Positions 16,506-26,520 are shown, counted from the stretch's first letter. The stretch is DNA of 64,000 nucleotides from Mesorhizobium sp. B1-1-8 (GCF_006442795.2 NZ_CP083956.1:1961501-2025500); one strand, 5' to 3'. The notes: generated from the sequence alone by a model not told the origin. Numbers and translations: made by a program.

Positions 16506-17561
16506 TCAGTCCTCCAGCGTGCCGGATCGCGCGTCGGCGCTCTTCCTGTCGCCGGCGAGCTTCAGAAGGTCTTCACCGGCACGGATGATGCGGCGTGAAC
16601 GCCTGGTCAGGATCAGGCCTGACTGCGGGGCGAGCACCTCGGTACGGCCGCCCATTTCGCCAGGCGCGTGGACGATGGTGGCGAGCCGCGCGCCCTTCTC
16701 GACGCGATCGCCGGGTTTGACGTCGTAAAGGATCGCGCCGGCCCTGGGCGAGGGCATCATGTCGATGTTTTCGAGCGGGATGACGGCGCCGCCAAAATTA
16801 CCCGGCCTGGCGACCGATGGGTCCTGAATGACGCCGCGCGCCACCAGCAGGCGGTAAAGGCCTTCGGCATCGGAAGCGGCAAGCGCGCCGTCGACATCGA
16901 GAATGCCGCGATATTCGACCGTGGTGACGACGCGCCGGTCGAAGCGCGCGATACTCGCCGGGACGTTCTGGTAGGGCATGATGGAGGCGCCCTCGAAGGT
17001 GCCGTCGGTGTCCTCGCTCCACAACACCACGGCATCGGCGCCCATGGCGGCCGCGCAATCGGCCATCGCCGGCCACAGGCTGGTGTGGATGTAGAGATAG
17101 GCGAGGCCCTCGTCGTCGCAATGCAAATCGAGCACGATGTCGTGGCCGAGCGAAAGCTGCACCAGCCGCGCCTTCAGCCGCTGATCCGCTCCGCCAAACG
17201 TAGTGTCCGGCAGGAGCTTGATATCCGGCGCCGCAAGCAGCGGAAAGCCGCGGTTGAAATTGGTGCGGGTGCCGAGGTGGAAGCGGCCCTGATGCTCACC
17301 GAAATGATATTGCGCGCGGCCGATCGGATTGGCCCAGGGCACAATGGTTATTGGGCCTTTGATGCGGCCTTCCGCTTCCGCCCTGGCAAGCATCGGCATC
17401 AGCGCGTCGATGGCGACGACGCCCGGCAATTCGCCGGCATGGAGGGCGGCCTGCAGATAGGCCGATGCTGCGGCCTTGTCCGTTCCGTCGAAGCGCAGGA
17501 CCGGGAATTCGTAAACTGTGCCCTCGCTGTCGCCAGCGATGCGTTCGATCGTCTTTTGCAT
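16506..17561 (-). CDS. succinylglutamate desuccinylase/aspartoacylase-type zinc hydrolase
   Basis: A 351-residue member of the M14-like deacylase family. Zinc-site residues are seen in ALHAGELPGV (H and E) and in DLHCDDEG (second His). Family members remove acyl groups from amino acids or amides. The C-terminal third (AGAILYDVKPGDRVEKGARL) has a barrel-sandwich, biotinyl-like pattern common in this family. ATG at 17561 has GGAGG 7 bases upstream; a longer frame from 17594 lacks one. It precedes trpL by only about 60 bases on the same strand, but the trp leader has its own likely promoter. Substrate unknown. Confidence 0.85.
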   Translation of the reverse strand: MQKTIERIAGDSEGTVYEFPVLRFDGTDKAAASAYLQAALHAGELPGVVAIDALMPMLARAEAEGRIKGPITIVPWANPIGRAQYHFGEHQGRFHLGTRTNFNRGFPLLAAPDIKLLPDTTFGGADQRLKARLVQLSLGHDIVLDLHCDDEGLAYLYIHTSLWPAMADCAAAMGADAVVLWSEDTDGTFEGASIMPYQNVPASIARFDRRVVTTVEYRGILDVDGALAASDAEGLYRLLVARGVIQDPSVARPGNFGGAVIPLENIDMMPSPRAGAILYDVKPGDRVEKGARLATIVHAPGEMGGRTEVLAPQSGLILTRRSRRIIRAGEDLLKLAGDRKSADARSGTLED

Positions 17562-17647
17562 AAGGTGCCTCCGATGGAGAGGCCAGACATGCATGTTTGT
17601 TGCGGGACTGTCGAGTGGTCCAGCCGGGCCGGGCGGCTGATCCGGTC

Positions 17648-19024
17648 TCAGGTCAGCGGCTTGAGCTCCTGGGCGATGGTCGGCAGCAGTTCCGAGACGT
17701 TGGGGTGGATGTGCATTGCCCGCGCGAGCGTCGAGATCGGCGCCTTGGCATACATCAGGTCGAGCACGCAGTGGATCGCCTCATCGCCGCCCGGCCCGAG
17801 CACCGAGCAGCCGAGGATCTCGCCGGTATCGGCATCGGCAAGGATCTTCATGAAGCCCTGAGTCTCGCCCTTTTCGACGGCACGGCTGACACGGGTCATA
17901 GGCCGCTGGCCGACCAGCGCCCGGCGGCCGGATTTTCTGACCGCCGTTTCCGTCATGCCGCAGCGGCCGAGCGGCGGATCGATGTAGAGCGCATAGGCCT
18001 CGATGCGGTCGCTGACCTTGCGCGGATCGTTGTCGAGCAGGTTGGCGGCGACGATCTCGTAGTCGTTGTAGGAGGTGTGGGTGAAGGCGCCCTTGCCGTT
18101 GCAGTCGCCCATCGCCCAGATGCCGGGGACGCTGGTGCGCAGCTGGTCGTCGACGGTGATGAAGCCGCGCTGGTCGACCTGAACGCCGGCCTTGTCGAGG
18201 CCGAGATCGTCGGTGTTGGGGGTGCGGCCCAGCGCCAGCAGCAGATGCGAGCCGACCGCCGGCGGCTTGCCGGCGGAGAAGGTCACGGCGACGTCGTTGC
18301 CTCGCCTTGCGAAAGCGATGTCGTCGGCGCCGAGATGGACCGCGATGCCCTCATTTTCGAAGATAGACAGGATGGCGGCCGAGACGTCTTCGTCCTCTCG
18401 GCCGATCAGCCGGGGGGCTTTCTCGATGACCGTGACCTCGGAGCCGAAGCGGCGGAACATCTGCGCGAATTCGAGCGAGATGTAGCTGCCGCCGACGACG
18501 ACCAGATGGCGCGGCAGCACGTCGAGGTCCATCATCGAGGAGTTGGTGAGATAGGGCACGTCGTTGATGCCGGGCAGGTCCGGCACCGAGGCCCGGCCGC
18601 CGGTGTTGAGGAAGATTTTTTCGGCAGTCAGCAGATCGTCGCCGACACGCACGATGTTGGCGGATTCGAAGCGCGCATGGCCGCGATAGAGCGTGCACTT
18701 GTCCATTCCGGCAATCCAGTCTTCCAGCCCGGTGCGGGAGGCGCCCGAGACCTTGTCCTTGCGCGCTTTGATCGCCTTATAGTCGACGCCGACGGGCCTG
18801 CCGAGCGTCACGCCATAGTCGGCGGCGCGCCGCGCCAGATGCGCGGCGTAGGCGCTTGCCACCATCGTCTTGGTCGGGGTGCAGCCGGTGTTGACGCAAG
18901 TGCCGCCGATGAGCTTGCGCTCGACCAGCGCCACGCTCATACCGGCCGCAGTCAGCCGCCCGGCGAGCGGAGTGCCGGCCTGGCCGGCGCCGATGATGAT
19001 GGCGTCGAAGGTCTTTGCCGTCAT
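17648..19024 (-). CDS. mercuric-reductase-like FAD/NAD(P) disulfide oxidoreductase
   Basis: A 458-residue class I flavoprotein. It shows the FAD motif IIIGAGQAGTPLA, the redox disulfide GGTCVNTGCTPTK, the NAD(P) motif VVGGSYISLEFAQ, the second FAD site GIWAMGDCNGKGAFTHT, and a dimerisation domain ending with the His-Glu-like pair MHIHPNVSELLPT. It lacks the N-terminal metal-binding domain and the C-terminal vicinal cysteines of true mercuric reductase, so mercury reduction is unlikely. It overlaps the upstream DUF4126 gene by ATGA. The physiological substrate is unknown. Confidence 0.88.
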   Translation of the reverse strand: MTAKTFDAIIIGAGQAGTPLAGRLTAAGMSVALVERKLIGGTCVNTGCTPTKTMVASAYAAHLARRAADYGVTLGRPVGVDYKAIKARKDKVSGASRTGLEDWIAGMDKCTLYRGHARFESANIVRVGDDLLTAEKIFLNTGGRASVPDLPGINDVPYLTNSSMMDLDVLPRHLVVVGGSYISLEFAQMFRRFGSEVTVIEKAPRLIGREDEDVSAAILSIFENEGIAVHLGADDIAFARRGNDVAVTFSAGKPPAVGSHLLLALGRTPNTDDLGLDKAGVQVDQRGFITVDDQLRTSVPGIWAMGDCNGKGAFTHTSYNDYEIVAANLLDNDPRKVSDRIEAYALYIDPPLGRCGMTETAVRKSGRRALVGQRPMTRVSRAVEKGETQGFMKILADADTGEILGCSVLGPGGDEAIHCVLDLMYAKAPISTLARAMHIHPNVSELLPTIAQELKPLT

Positions 19025-19482
19025 GCCACGGCCGCCACGATCAGCAGGCCGCCGACGATCGCCACCGCATCCTCGACAAGGGCTGCGGGCAGATCCTTGC
19101 CGAACGCGGCCGCCAGCCGGGCGCGCGCCTCGGCGCCGCCGAGCGTGCCGATCACCGCGCCGATGGCGCTGGCAATCAGGCCGCCGATGGTAGAACCGCC
19201 GGCCGCGCCCAGCACCGCGCCGGCGAAGGCGCCGGCAACGATGCGGCCGCCGAATTGCTGCGGCACTTTTCTGCTTGGGGTCGACGGCAATTGGTCGGCG
19301 ATAAGCTCGACGATCGCCAGGATGGTGAAGATGCCGACGGCGATCCAATGGCCCATGAAGCTCGCCCAGGTGCCGGCGAGCGGCAGCCAGCCGAGCCAGG
19401 CGCCCCAGGCGACAACGGCCGGCGCGGTCATGGCGCGCAGGCCGGCGACCATGCCGATCAGCAAAGCAAAAAGATAAAGCAT
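19021..19482 (-). CDS. DUF4126 membrane protein
   Basis: A 153-residue protein with about four hydrophobic segments, an N-terminal LLIGMVAGLRAMTAPAVVAW signature and a glycine/alanine-rich central helix pair (AGAFAGAVLGAAGGSTIGG). This matches DUF4126 as I know it. Function unknown. Its stop overlaps the start of the flavoprotein gene (ATGA), so the two are translationally coupled and may form a membrane-linked redox pair. Confidence 0.82.
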   Translation of the reverse strand: MLYLFALLIGMVAGLRAMTAPAVVAWGAWLGWLPLAGTWASFMGHWIAVGIFTILAIVELIADQLPSTPSRKVPQQFGGRIVAGAFAGAVLGAAGGSTIGGLIASAIGAVIGTLGGAEARARLAAAFGKDLPAALVEDAVAIVGGLLIVAAVA

Positions 19483-19615
19483 GATCGACCCCTCAATCGC
19501 GGACCGGGACAGCCCACACTAAGGCAGGCTAGCATAGGGCCGGCTTTTGACCAGCGGGCTTTTCCATGGAACGAGATTTTGCTTTGGCGCCGCAGGCAGG
19601 ACGGGAGACGCAGCC

Positions 19616-20173
19616 ATGACCACGAGCGAACGCATGAGGATGGCGGCGGGCGAGTGGTACACTTGTATCGATCCGGAGCTGGAAGCGTTGCGCGTTGTCG
19701 CGGGCGATGCTGTGTTCGAGCACAACAGCCTGCCGCCCCGGCAGCGCGGAGACATCGGACCGGCCTTGCGGGCGCTGCTCGGCGGCGTCGGCGAGCGCGC
19801 GCGCATCGAGGCGCCATTTCACTGCGCCTACGGCTTCAACCTGTTCCTCGGCGACCGCGTCTTCCTCAATGCCGGCTGCACCATCCTCGACACGGCGCCG
19901 GTGCGCGTCGGCAATCGAACGCTGCTTGGCCCCAATGTGCAGATCTATTGCGCCGAGCATCACCGCGAGGCCGCCGGCCGGCGCGCCGGACTGGAGATCG
20001 CCAAGCCGGTAACGATCGGCGACGATGCCTGGATCGGCGGCGGCGCGGTGATCCTTGGCGGCATCGGCATCGGCGAGGGCGCCATCGTCGGCGCAGGGTC
20101 CGTGGTGACGCGCGATGTGGCCGCGAACACGACGGTGGCCGGCAACCCGGCGCGGGTGATTACGCGCCGTTGA
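19616..20173 (+). CDS. sugar O-acetyltransferase, maltose/NodL type
   Basis: A 185-residue hexapeptide-repeat acetyltransferase. The N-terminal segment RMAAGEWYTCIDPELEALR is the typical Mac/Maa/NodL start. The left-handed beta-helix contains the catalytic histidine in CAEHHREA and ends with the VTRDVAANTTVAGNPARVI loop. It transfers acetyl from acetyl-CoA to a sugar hydroxyl; the natural acceptor is unknown. ATG 19616 has GGGAG 8 bases upstream. The 3-prime end overlaps the convergent regulator by 14 bases. Confidence 0.88.
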   Translation: MTTSERMRMAAGEWYTCIDPELEALRVVAGDAVFEHNSLPPRQRGDIGPALRALLGGVGERARIEAPFHCAYGFNLFLGDRVFLNAGCTILDTAPVRVGNRTLLGPNVQIYCAEHHREAAGRRAGLEIAKPVTIGDDAWIGGGAVILGGIGIGEGAIVGAGSVVTRDVAANTTVAGNPARVITRR

Positions 20174-21170
20174 GCGCGTCCGCAGCCGTGTAGGCCCGAC
20201 CGTTGCCCGGCCGGGCGCTTCTGGAAAACTCGCGCCTGTACTGCACCGGTGAGGTTTTCAGCCGCGCGGCGAAATGCTGGCGCAGCGAGGTGGCGCTGCC
20301 GAAGCCGGCCTCGAAGGCCACCATGTCCATCGATTTGTCGGTCGTCTCGAGCAGCCTTTGCGCCAGCGCGATGCGCTGGGCGGCCAGCCAGTCGCCGAAG
20401 CTGGTGCCGATCGTCTTCTGGAAGCGGCGCGTGAATGTTCGGCGGGTGAGACCGGCCGCATCGGCGACGCTGTCCAGGCTGTGCGCTTCGCCGAGCGATG
20501 CCCGCACCTGGTCGAGGGCGTGCGTGAACCGGTCGGCGTTCGGCGTCGGCTCAAGCGGACGCTCGATGAACTGCGCCTGCCCGCCTTGCCGGTGCGGCGA
20601 CAGAACGACGTGCCGGGCGAGCCGAAGTGCGGCCTCGGCGCCGTAGCGGGCGCGCACGATATGCAGGCAGCAGTCCAGTCCGGCGGCGACGCCGGCGGAG
20701 GTGATGATGTCGCCGTCGTCGACATAGAGCACGCCCGCATCGACGGCGATGTCGGGGTGGAGGTCCTGCAACTGGTCGGTATAGGCCCAGTGCGTCGTCG
20801 CCCTTCGCCCGGCAAGAAGCCCGGCAGCGGCGATGGCGAAGGTGCCGAGGCAAAGGCCGACAATCAGCGCGCCGCGCCGATGCGCCCGGCAGAGCGCGTC
20901 CTTGAATTGCGCCTCAACTGGAGCATCGAGGTCCTTCCAGCTTGGAATGATGACGATATCCGCATCGTCCAGCGCCGAGAGGTCGTGCGATACTAAAATG
21001 CTCAACCCGGCATCGGTCTGGATGGCCCCTTGTTCGGCAGCGCAGACACGGAAGTCGAAGCGGGGCAGGCCGAGCTTGGTGCGGTCCGCGCCGAACACCA
21101 GGCAAGGCACGGAAAGATGGAACGGGCTGATGCCATCGAACGCGACGGCGGCGATGATCGGAGCTTTCAT
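20160..21170 (-). CDS. GlxA-type AraC family transcriptional regulator
   Basis: A 336-residue regulator. Residues about 5-185 form a DJ-1/PfpI-like domain (elbow GLCLGTFAIAAAGLLAGRRA), used for ligand sensing. Residues about 220-320 are two AraC helix-turn-helix units (SVADAAGLTRRTFTRRFQKT and MVAFEAGFGSATSLRQHF). The start ATG at 21170 lies 9 bases after AAGG; the ATG at 21179 is too close. It is divergent from the isochorismatase-family gene at 21294, with a 123-base intergenic region, which is its most likely target. Confidence 0.9.
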   Translation of the reverse strand: MKAPIIAAVAFDGISPFHLSVPCLVFGADRTKLGLPRFDFRVCAAEQGAIQTDAGLSILVSHDLSALDDADIVIIPSWKDLDAPVEAQFKDALCRAHRRGALIVGLCLGTFAIAAAGLLAGRRATTHWAYTDQLQDLHPDIAVDAGVLYVDDGDIITSAGVAAGLDCCLHIVRARYGAEAALRLARHVVLSPHRQGGQAQFIERPLEPTPNADRFTHALDQVRASLGEAHSLDSVADAAGLTRRTFTRRFQKTIGTSFGDWLAAQRIALAQRLLETTDKSMDMVAFEAGFGSATSLRQHFAARLKTSPVQYRREFSRSARPGNGRAYTAADALNGA

Positions 21171-21293
21171 GGCAGGCATCCTTTGACTGAGTACAATGTC
21201 CCAATTCTTTCGAATGATGTCAATCGGGCCACTTTCTGTCAGTCGGAGAGCAGCTTAGCCTGTGTCCATCAACGCAGCCGAAAGGAACTCACT

Positions 21294-21935
21294 ATGTCAA
21301 AACCCGCCAATCAGCCGAGCCGCGCGCTGATCGTCGTCGATGTCCAGAACGACTATGACGGCGGCAACCTCGCCATCCAGCATCCGCCCTTCCGCGACAG
21401 CGTCGTCAACGTGGCGCGCGCCATGGATGCCGCCGCCGAGGCCGGCATCAAGATTGTCGTCGTCAAGCAGATGGCGCCTGAGACCTCACCGATCTTCGCC
21501 AAAGGCAGCCATGGCGGCGAGTTGCATCCCGAGATCGCCAGGCGTAGCCGCGATCACTACGTGGAGAAAATGCTGCCCTCCGCCTTCACCGGCACCGACT
21601 TAGAAGAGTGGCTGCGCGCCAATGCCATCGATACGATCGCGGTGGTCGGCTATATGACGCATAATTGCGATCTTTCGACCATCATCCATGCCGTGCATAT
21701 GGGCTTCGCGGTCGAGTTCCTGTCCGATGCGAGCGGCTCGGTGCCTTATGCCAACAGCGCCGGCTATGCCTCGGCCGAGGAGATCCACCGCGTGGTGAGC
21801 ATAGTCCTGCAATCGCGCTTCGCCGCGGTTCTGAAGACGGCCGACTGGATCGATTGCCTGAAGACCGGCGCCTTGCCGGAACGCGACACGATCTATGCCT
21901 CGAACCAACGGGCGCTGGCGCGAAGCGCCGCCTAG
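21294..21935 (+). CDS. isochorismatase-family cysteine hydrolase
   Basis: A 213-residue cysteine hydrolase. The catalytic triad is visible as the aspartate in VVDVQNDYDGG, the lysine in IVVVKQMAPE, and the cysteine in VGYMTHNCDLST, with the usual cis-peptide loop before it. Such enzymes cleave amide or vinyl-ether bonds (nicotinamide, ureido, isochorismate). The substrate is unknown. AAGGA lies 8 bases before the ATG. Divergence from a GlxA-type regulator suggests ligand-induced expression. Confidence 0.88.
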   Translation: MSKPANQPSRALIVVDVQNDYDGGNLAIQHPPFRDSVVNVARAMDAAAEAGIKIVVVKQMAPETSPIFAKGSHGGELHPEIARRSRDHYVEKMLPSAFTGTDLEEWLRANAIDTIAVVGYMTHNCDLSTIIHAVHMGFAVEFLSDASGSVPYANSAGYASAEEIHRVVSIVLQSRFAAVLKTADWIDCLKTGALPERDTIYASNQRALARSAA

Positions 21936-21955
21936 ACCGGAGCTATGTGAACGAC

Positions 21956-21985
21956 AAGAGGCGCCAAAGCGATGCGGCGCCTCTT
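21956..21985 (+). terminator. hairpin after the isochorismatase-family gene
   Basis: AAGAGGCGCC and GGCGCCTCTT form a perfect 10-bp stem with a 10-base loop, 20 bases after the stop codon. The tail GTTGTGGT is only weakly T-rich. The convergent fhs gene has its own hairpin at 22045-22070. Confidence 0.65.
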
Positions 21986-22044
21986 GTTGTGGTATGAGAC
22001 AAGTTCGGTTCCTCGGCGGCGGCTTGAGGAATCCGGGCAAGCAA

Positions 22045-22070
22045 AAGGCGCCGCAGCAGTGCGGCGCCTT
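22045..22070 (-). terminator. intrinsic terminator of fhs
   Basis: On the minus strand AAGGCGCCGC pairs perfectly with GCGGCGCCTT around a 6-base loop, followed by TTGCTTG. It begins 24 bases after the fhs stop. The stem arms share GGCGCC with the neighbouring hairpin. Confidence 0.75.
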
Positions 22071-22094
22071 GGTCATTCTCAGCTCGAAGAATGT

Positions 22095-23774
22095 TTAGAA
22101 CAACCCTTCGATCTGGCCGGCCTCGTTCAAGAAGATCTTTTCCGAAGACGGCGCCTTGGGCAGGCCCGGCATGGTCATGATCTCGCCGCAGATGATGACG
22201 ACGAAGCCGGCGCCTGCCGAAAGCCTGACTTCCCGCACCGGCACGGTGTGGCCGGTCGGCGCGCCGCGCAGGTTCGGGTCGGTCGAGAAGGAATACTGCG
22301 TCTTGGCCATGCACACCGGCAGGTTGCCATAGCCTGCCTCTTCCCAGGCATGCAACTGGTCGCGGACCGACTTGTCAGCGATCGCTTCGTCGCCGCGGTA
22401 GATGCGCTTGACGATGGTGTTGACCTTCTCGAACAGTGGCATGGCGTCGGGGTAGAGCGGCGCGAACTGCGAGGCGCCGGATTCGGCCAGCGCCACCACC
22501 TTGTTGGCGAGATCCTCGATGCCGGCCGAGCCCTTGGCCCAGTGTTTGCACAGGATCGCCTCTTCGCCCATCGAGGCGACATAGTCCTTCATCGCCTGGA
22601 TTTCGGCGTCGGTGTCGGAATAGAAGTGGTTGATGGCGACCACCGCCGGCACGCCGAACTGGCGGATGTTTTCGATGTGGCGGCCAAGGTTGGCGCAGCC
22701 CTTCTTGACCGCCTCGATGTTCTCCTTGCCGAGATCTTCCTTCTTGACGCCGCCATTCATCTTCATGGCGCGCACGGTGGCGACGATGACGGCCGCTGCC
22801 GGCTTCAGGCCGGCCTTGCGGCACTTGATGTCGAAGAATTTTTCAGCTCCAAGGTCGGCACCGAAGCCGGCTTCGGTGACGACGTAATCGGCGAGCTTCA
22901 GCGCCGTCGTGGTGGCAACAACCGAGTTGCAGCCATGCGCGATGTTGGCGAACGGGCCGCCATGCACGAAGGCCGGGTTGTTCTCCAGCGTCTGCACCAG
23001 ATTGGGCTGCATGGCGTCCTTGAGCAGCACCGCCATGGCGCCGTCGGCCTTGAGGTCGCGGGCATAGACCGGCGACTTGTCGCGGCGGTAGGCGACGATG
23101 ATGTCGCCGAGGCGCTTCTCGAGGTCCTTGAGGTCGGTGGCGAGGCACAGGATCGCCATCACTTCCGAGGCGACGGTGATATCGAAGCCGGCCTCGCGCG
23201 GAAAGCCGTTGGCGACACCACCGAGCGAGGCGATGATCTCGCGCAGCGCGCGGTCGTTCATGTCCATGACGCGCCGCCAGACGACACGGCGGGTGTCGAT
23301 GCCGAGCTCATTGCCCCAGTAAATGTGGTTATCGATCAGCGCCGAGAGCAGGTTATGGGCGGTGGTGATAGCGTGGAAGTCGCCCGTGAAATGGAGGTTC
23401 ATGTCGTCCATTGGCACGACCTGGGCCAACCCGCCGCCGGCCGCGCCGCCCTTCATGCCGAAATTCGGGCCGAGCGAGGCTTCGCGGATGCACACGATCG
23501 CCTTCTTGCCGATGCGGTTCAAACCGTCGCCGAGGCCGACCGTGGTGGTCGTCTTGCCTTCGCCGGCCGGCGTCGGGTTGATGGCGGTGACGAGGATCAG
23601 CTTGCCGTCCTTGTTGCCCTTCACAGATTTGATGAACTCGGCCGAGACCTTCGCCTTATCGTGGCCATAGGGCAGCAGGTGCTCGTACGGGATGCCGATC
23701 TTGGCGCCGATCTCCTGGATCGGTTTCTTCCTGGCTGCGCGCGCGATCTCGATGTCGGACTTCACTTCGGCCAT
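22095..23774 (-). CDS. fhs: formate--tetrahydrofolate ligase
   Basis: A 559-residue ATP-dependent enzyme joining formate and tetrahydrofolate to 10-formyl-tetrahydrofolate, feeding purine and one-carbon metabolism in the cytoplasm. The length fits the family. The nucleotide loop is [20 protein letters not shown], followed by [19 protein letters not shown], both characteristic. The C-terminal part includes [16 protein letters not shown]. The gene is monocistronic, with a strong hairpin behind it. Confidence 0.97.
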   Translation of the reverse strand: MAEVKSDIEIARAARKKPIQEIGAKIGIPYEHLLPYGHDKAKVSAEFIKSVKGNKDGKLILVTAINPTPAGEGKTTTTVGLGDGLNRIGKKAIVCIREASLGPNFGMKGGAAGGGLAQVVPMDDMNLHFTGDFHAITTAHNLLSALIDNHIYWGNELGIDTRRVVWRRVMDMNDRALREIIASLGGVANGFPREAGFDITVASEVMAILCLATDLKDLEKRLGDIIVAYRRDKSPVYARDLKADGAMAVLLKDAMQPNLVQTLENNPAFVHGGPFANIAHGCNSVVATTTALKLADYVVTEAGFGADLGAEKFFDIKCRKAGLKPAAAVIVATVRAMKMNGGVKKEDLGKENIEAVKKGCANLGRHIENIRQFGVPAVVAINHFYSDTDAEIQAMKDYVASMGEEAILCKHWAKGSAGIEDLANKVVALAESGASQFAPLYPDAMPLFEKVNTIVKRIYRGDEAIADKSVRDQLHAWEEAGYGNLPVCMAKTQYSFSTDPNLRGAPTGHTVPVREVRLSAGAGFVVIICGEIMTMPGLPKAPSSEKIFLNEAGQIEGLF

Positions 23775-24087
23775 GACGGCTTTCCTCTGGATTGGGCGGT
23801 GGAGGGTTCGATTATTTGTGCATGTTCGAGGCGCCGCGCGGACGCAAGGTCACGTTCTAACCCTGTCGCTGCCGCGGCGTCAACTTTCATGCAACTATGT
23901 TTCCTGTTAAGAAAGAATATTGCTGCTTCCCGGTCGAGCCTTCCCGGGTCTTTTTCGCCCGGTTCGTTGCGCCGTATAGAAGCCAGAGCGGATGCCGTTC
24001 CGCCGTCTCAAAACAGCCGCTGAATACGCGAAAAACGACAGAAGCGACGGCGCAAATCCACCATTGCCCGACTGCCGGCAGCCGACG
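23775..24087. other. intergenic region upstream of fhs
   Basis: A 313-base gap between fhs and the DUF2333 gene, both on the minus strand. It must hold the fhs promoter and the end of the five-gene operon. Short open frames on both strands have no good ribosome binding sites and no recognisable product. I see no clear terminator, RNA gene or repeat. Confidence 0.6.
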
Positions 24088-25218
24088 CTACTGGCTCAGC
24101 ACGTTGCTGATCTCGACCATGTTGGAGCGCACGCGCAGCACGTAGAAGCCCATCGTCGTCAGATGCGTCGGCAGCAGCCAGCCGTCCTCGCGGCCATTGG
24201 CGATGATGAAGGGCTGGATGCGCAGCGCCGAGACGAATTGCGCATCCATCGTGTCCCACAGATTCTGCAGGTGCTTTTCCTTGATCACGCCCTCAAAGTC
24301 GGCCTGAGCGCCCTTCATGAGCCCGTAATAGGCATAGAGCTGGCCGTAGGCGAACCAGAAGCGGTCGTCGGCGCGGAAATCGAACCAGCCGTCATTGTGG
24401 TTCTCGGCGCGCTCCTTGAGGATGGCGGATGTCGAGCCGATGTCGCTGGCGATGCGGTCGATATACTGCTTCAGATTGTCGGCGCGGGCGTCGAATGTCG
24501 TCTGGCATGCGGCCAACCGGGCGTTGAAGGAACGCAGATTGCCGACCGCGCGACGATACATGCTTGGCGTCGTCGCGGTCATGCCGTTGCGGCTGATGTA
24601 CCAGATGGATTCGTCGTATTGCAGCTGACCACGGGCATCCTGGAGATTGCTATCGATCTGCGAGGTGGTGCGCACACGGCCGAGATTGTCGGCAAGCTCG
24701 GTCGCGGTGCGGCGCACCGCCTGGTTGATGCCGCGCTGGAAGGAGGCCTTGTTGTCCATCCACGGCGTGTTGTCCCAGTCGATACCGAACAGGCCGAGCT
24801 TGTAGAGGACCATCGAGGAGACCCAGGCATTCTGGTTGACGTTGAAGTCGGTCAGGTCCGCGGCCACCTGGGCGATGCCGGAATTGCCGCAGGTCCTCGC
24901 CGTATTGGTGCTGGCGCCCGCGGAGACCTGCTCGCCGGCAGAAACGTTGCGCTTCTCGAAAGTGTATTTGTCGGGGTAGTTCGGGTCGAAATTGTTCCAC
25001 CACTGCGTAGCGTAGAAGAAGTTGGCATAGAGGCCGATCAGCACCAGCAAGGCGAGGCCGACCGCCGCCTTGAGGATCCAGCCGCGCTGCCCATACCAGC
25101 GGCCGACCCACATGAACGGCCACAGGATGATGCCGACGACGAAGCCGATCCCGCGGCCGATCCATTGGAAAATCCAGGTGAAGAAATTCACGACAGGATC
25201 TAGCATGGCTCTCGTCAC
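24088..25218 (-). CDS. DUF2333 family membrane-anchored protein
   Basis: A 376-residue protein. The N-terminus has a hydrophobic, aromatic-rich stretch (8-38) and one firm membrane helix (about 48-68, AAVGLALLVLIGLYANFFYA). The rest is an all-alpha periplasmic or cytoplasmic domain with WDNTPWMDNKASFQRGIN and a FRADDRFWFAYGQLYAYYG block, as in DUF2333. Function unknown. It is the last gene of a five-gene operon, 3 bases after the preceding gene, and could anchor that system to the inner membrane. Confidence 0.82.
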   Translation of the reverse strand: MTRAMLDPVVNFFTWIFQWIGRGIGFVVGIILWPFMWVGRWYGQRGWILKAAVGLALLVLIGLYANFFYATQWWNNFDPNYPDKYTFEKRNVSAGEQVSAGASTNTARTCGNSGIAQVAADLTDFNVNQNAWVSSMVLYKLGLFGIDWDNTPWMDNKASFQRGINQAVRRTATELADNLGRVRTTSQIDSNLQDARGQLQYDESIWYISRNGMTATTPSMYRRAVGNLRSFNARLAACQTTFDARADNLKQYIDRIASDIGSTSAILKERAENHNDGWFDFRADDRFWFAYGQLYAYYGLMKGAQADFEGVIKEKHLQNLWDTMDAQFVSALRIQPFIIANGREDGWLLPTHLTTMGFYVLRVRSNMVEISNVLSQ

Positions 25219-25221
25219 CCC

Positions 25222-26520
25222 TCAGTCAGTCAAGCCGTAAAGGCGCGTGCGGAACGCCACCTTGTCCTTCAAATATGTGGTTTTCAGAACGTCCACAACA
25301 TGCGATCGCCAGGCGTCGCTGTAGCTGTCATAGTCCTTGTAGAAGCCCGGTTTGTTGAAGACGTAGCGCGACACGAAGTCCTGCGGCACGAAATCCGAGA
25401 TCAACTGGTTGGTCAGCCAGGCGTCGGGATGGTCGGGCTTGCCGCGCACGACCAGGAAGCGCTGGGGCGGCGCTACGTCCTCGATCTTGAGATGGCCATA
25501 TTGAGCGATTTCGCGCTTGGCGGCGTTGAGGAAGGGGAAATTGCCGTCCCTGGCGATCAGGTCGGCATGGCCAAGGATCCAGGTCTGCAGCCAGACCTTG
25601 TCGACGTCGGTCAGGTTGCGGTTCGGTTCGGCATCGCGGATCAGCGCGCGCACCACCATTTCGGCGCGATGTTCGAGATAGCCGGAGGCTTCGATCCAGG
25701 AGGCGCGAGGCAGTTCGATGCGGCCGGTAGCGGCGAGGAATTTGAACACCTTGTCGGCATCATTGATCGAGAGATAGCTCACCTGCCAGGGCCGAGAGCG
25801 GCGGAAGCCGGGGGCGGCCGGATCGCTGATCACCGTCGTCATGCCGGGATCCACGAACACGTAGAGCCCGCCGAAATGGCTGGTCCAGTAGGCATTGTGG
25901 CGAAAGATCACCTGGTCGGGCACCAGCGCGTTCTCACGGATGTCGCCGCAGACCTTGGCGAGATCGACCATGTGCTGCAGCATGGCGCTGTCGCGCCATG
26001 CGTCGGGCTCCTGTTTCAGCCGGTCGACCAGCTTGCCGAGCTCGGCCGCCTTGCCGAGCACGTCCTCGGCCGACAGCACCTTGAATTCGACCTGGCTGAT
26101 CGACAGCAAATCCTCGATGTCGTTGACCTTCGGAACCGAGTCCTCGATCTCGCCGTAGATAACGTCCTTGATGGTCAACGCGTCGATGGCGCGCTGGTTC
26201 TTGGACATGAACTCGAACATCAGCTGCGAGGTGTTGGAGAAGGCGGTGTGAACCACCGGCAGGTCGACCTGAGATGGCGTCAGGATGATGAAGCGGCGAT
26301 TGACTTCGTTCGGATCGAGATAGTCGTAGTCGCCGCACTCCTCGGCGATCTCGGGCGAAAAGCCGGTGCGGTCGATCTGGAAGCTTCTCAACTTGGTGGG
26401 ATTGAGACCGAAGGCTGCAAGCGCCTTGTTGTAGCGCTGGATGAGATGCGGCTCGTCCACAGTGAGTAGCCGGCCGTAGATCAGCTCGTTGTCGCGCAGA
26501 AGGTCGGGTTTTTTAATCAC
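25222..26520 (-). CDS. unknown operon protein (probably DUF6638 family)
   Basis: A 432-residue soluble protein with no signal peptide or membrane helix. It starts VIKKPDLLRDNELIYGRLL and contains the blocks RFIILTPSQVDLPVVHTAFS and HNAYWTSHFGGLYVFVDPG. I believe it is the family named DUF6638, but cannot check. The GTG at 26520 is taken as start because GGGGAG lies 8 bases upstream; that ribosome site is the outer arm of a palindromic repeat. A longer frame from 26682 only translates the repeat. Fourth gene of the operon. Confidence 0.8.
   Translation of the reverse strand: MIKKPDLLRDNELIYGRLLTVDEPHLIQRYNKALAAFGLNPTKLRSFQIDRTGFSPEIAEECGDYDYLDPNEVNRRFIILTPSQVDLPVVHTAFSNTSQLMFEFMSKNQRAIDALTIKDVIYGEIEDSVPKVNDIEDLLSISQVEFKVLSAEDVLGKAAELGKLVDRLKQEPDAWRDSAMLQHMVDLAKVCGDIRENALVPDQVIFRHNAYWTSHFGGLYVFVDPGMTTVISDPAAPGFRRSRPWQVSYLSINDADKVFKFLAATGRIELPRASWIEASGYLEHRAEMVVRALIRDAEPNRNLTDVDKVWLQTWILGHADLIARDGNFPFLNAAKREIAQYGHLKIEDVAPPQRFLVVRGKPDHPDAWLTNQLISDFVPQDFVSRYVFNKPGFYKDYDSYSDAWRSHVVDVLKTTYLKDKVAFRTRLYGLTD

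Noticed and set aside
17648..19024. Mercury resistance gene merA
   Set aside because: The flavoprotein core is present, but the C-terminal cysteine pair and the N-terminal metal domain are missing and no other mer genes are nearby.
21972..24023. 683-codon open frame on the + strand
   Set aside because: Antisense to fhs, which is unmistakable; the translation has no recognisable features.
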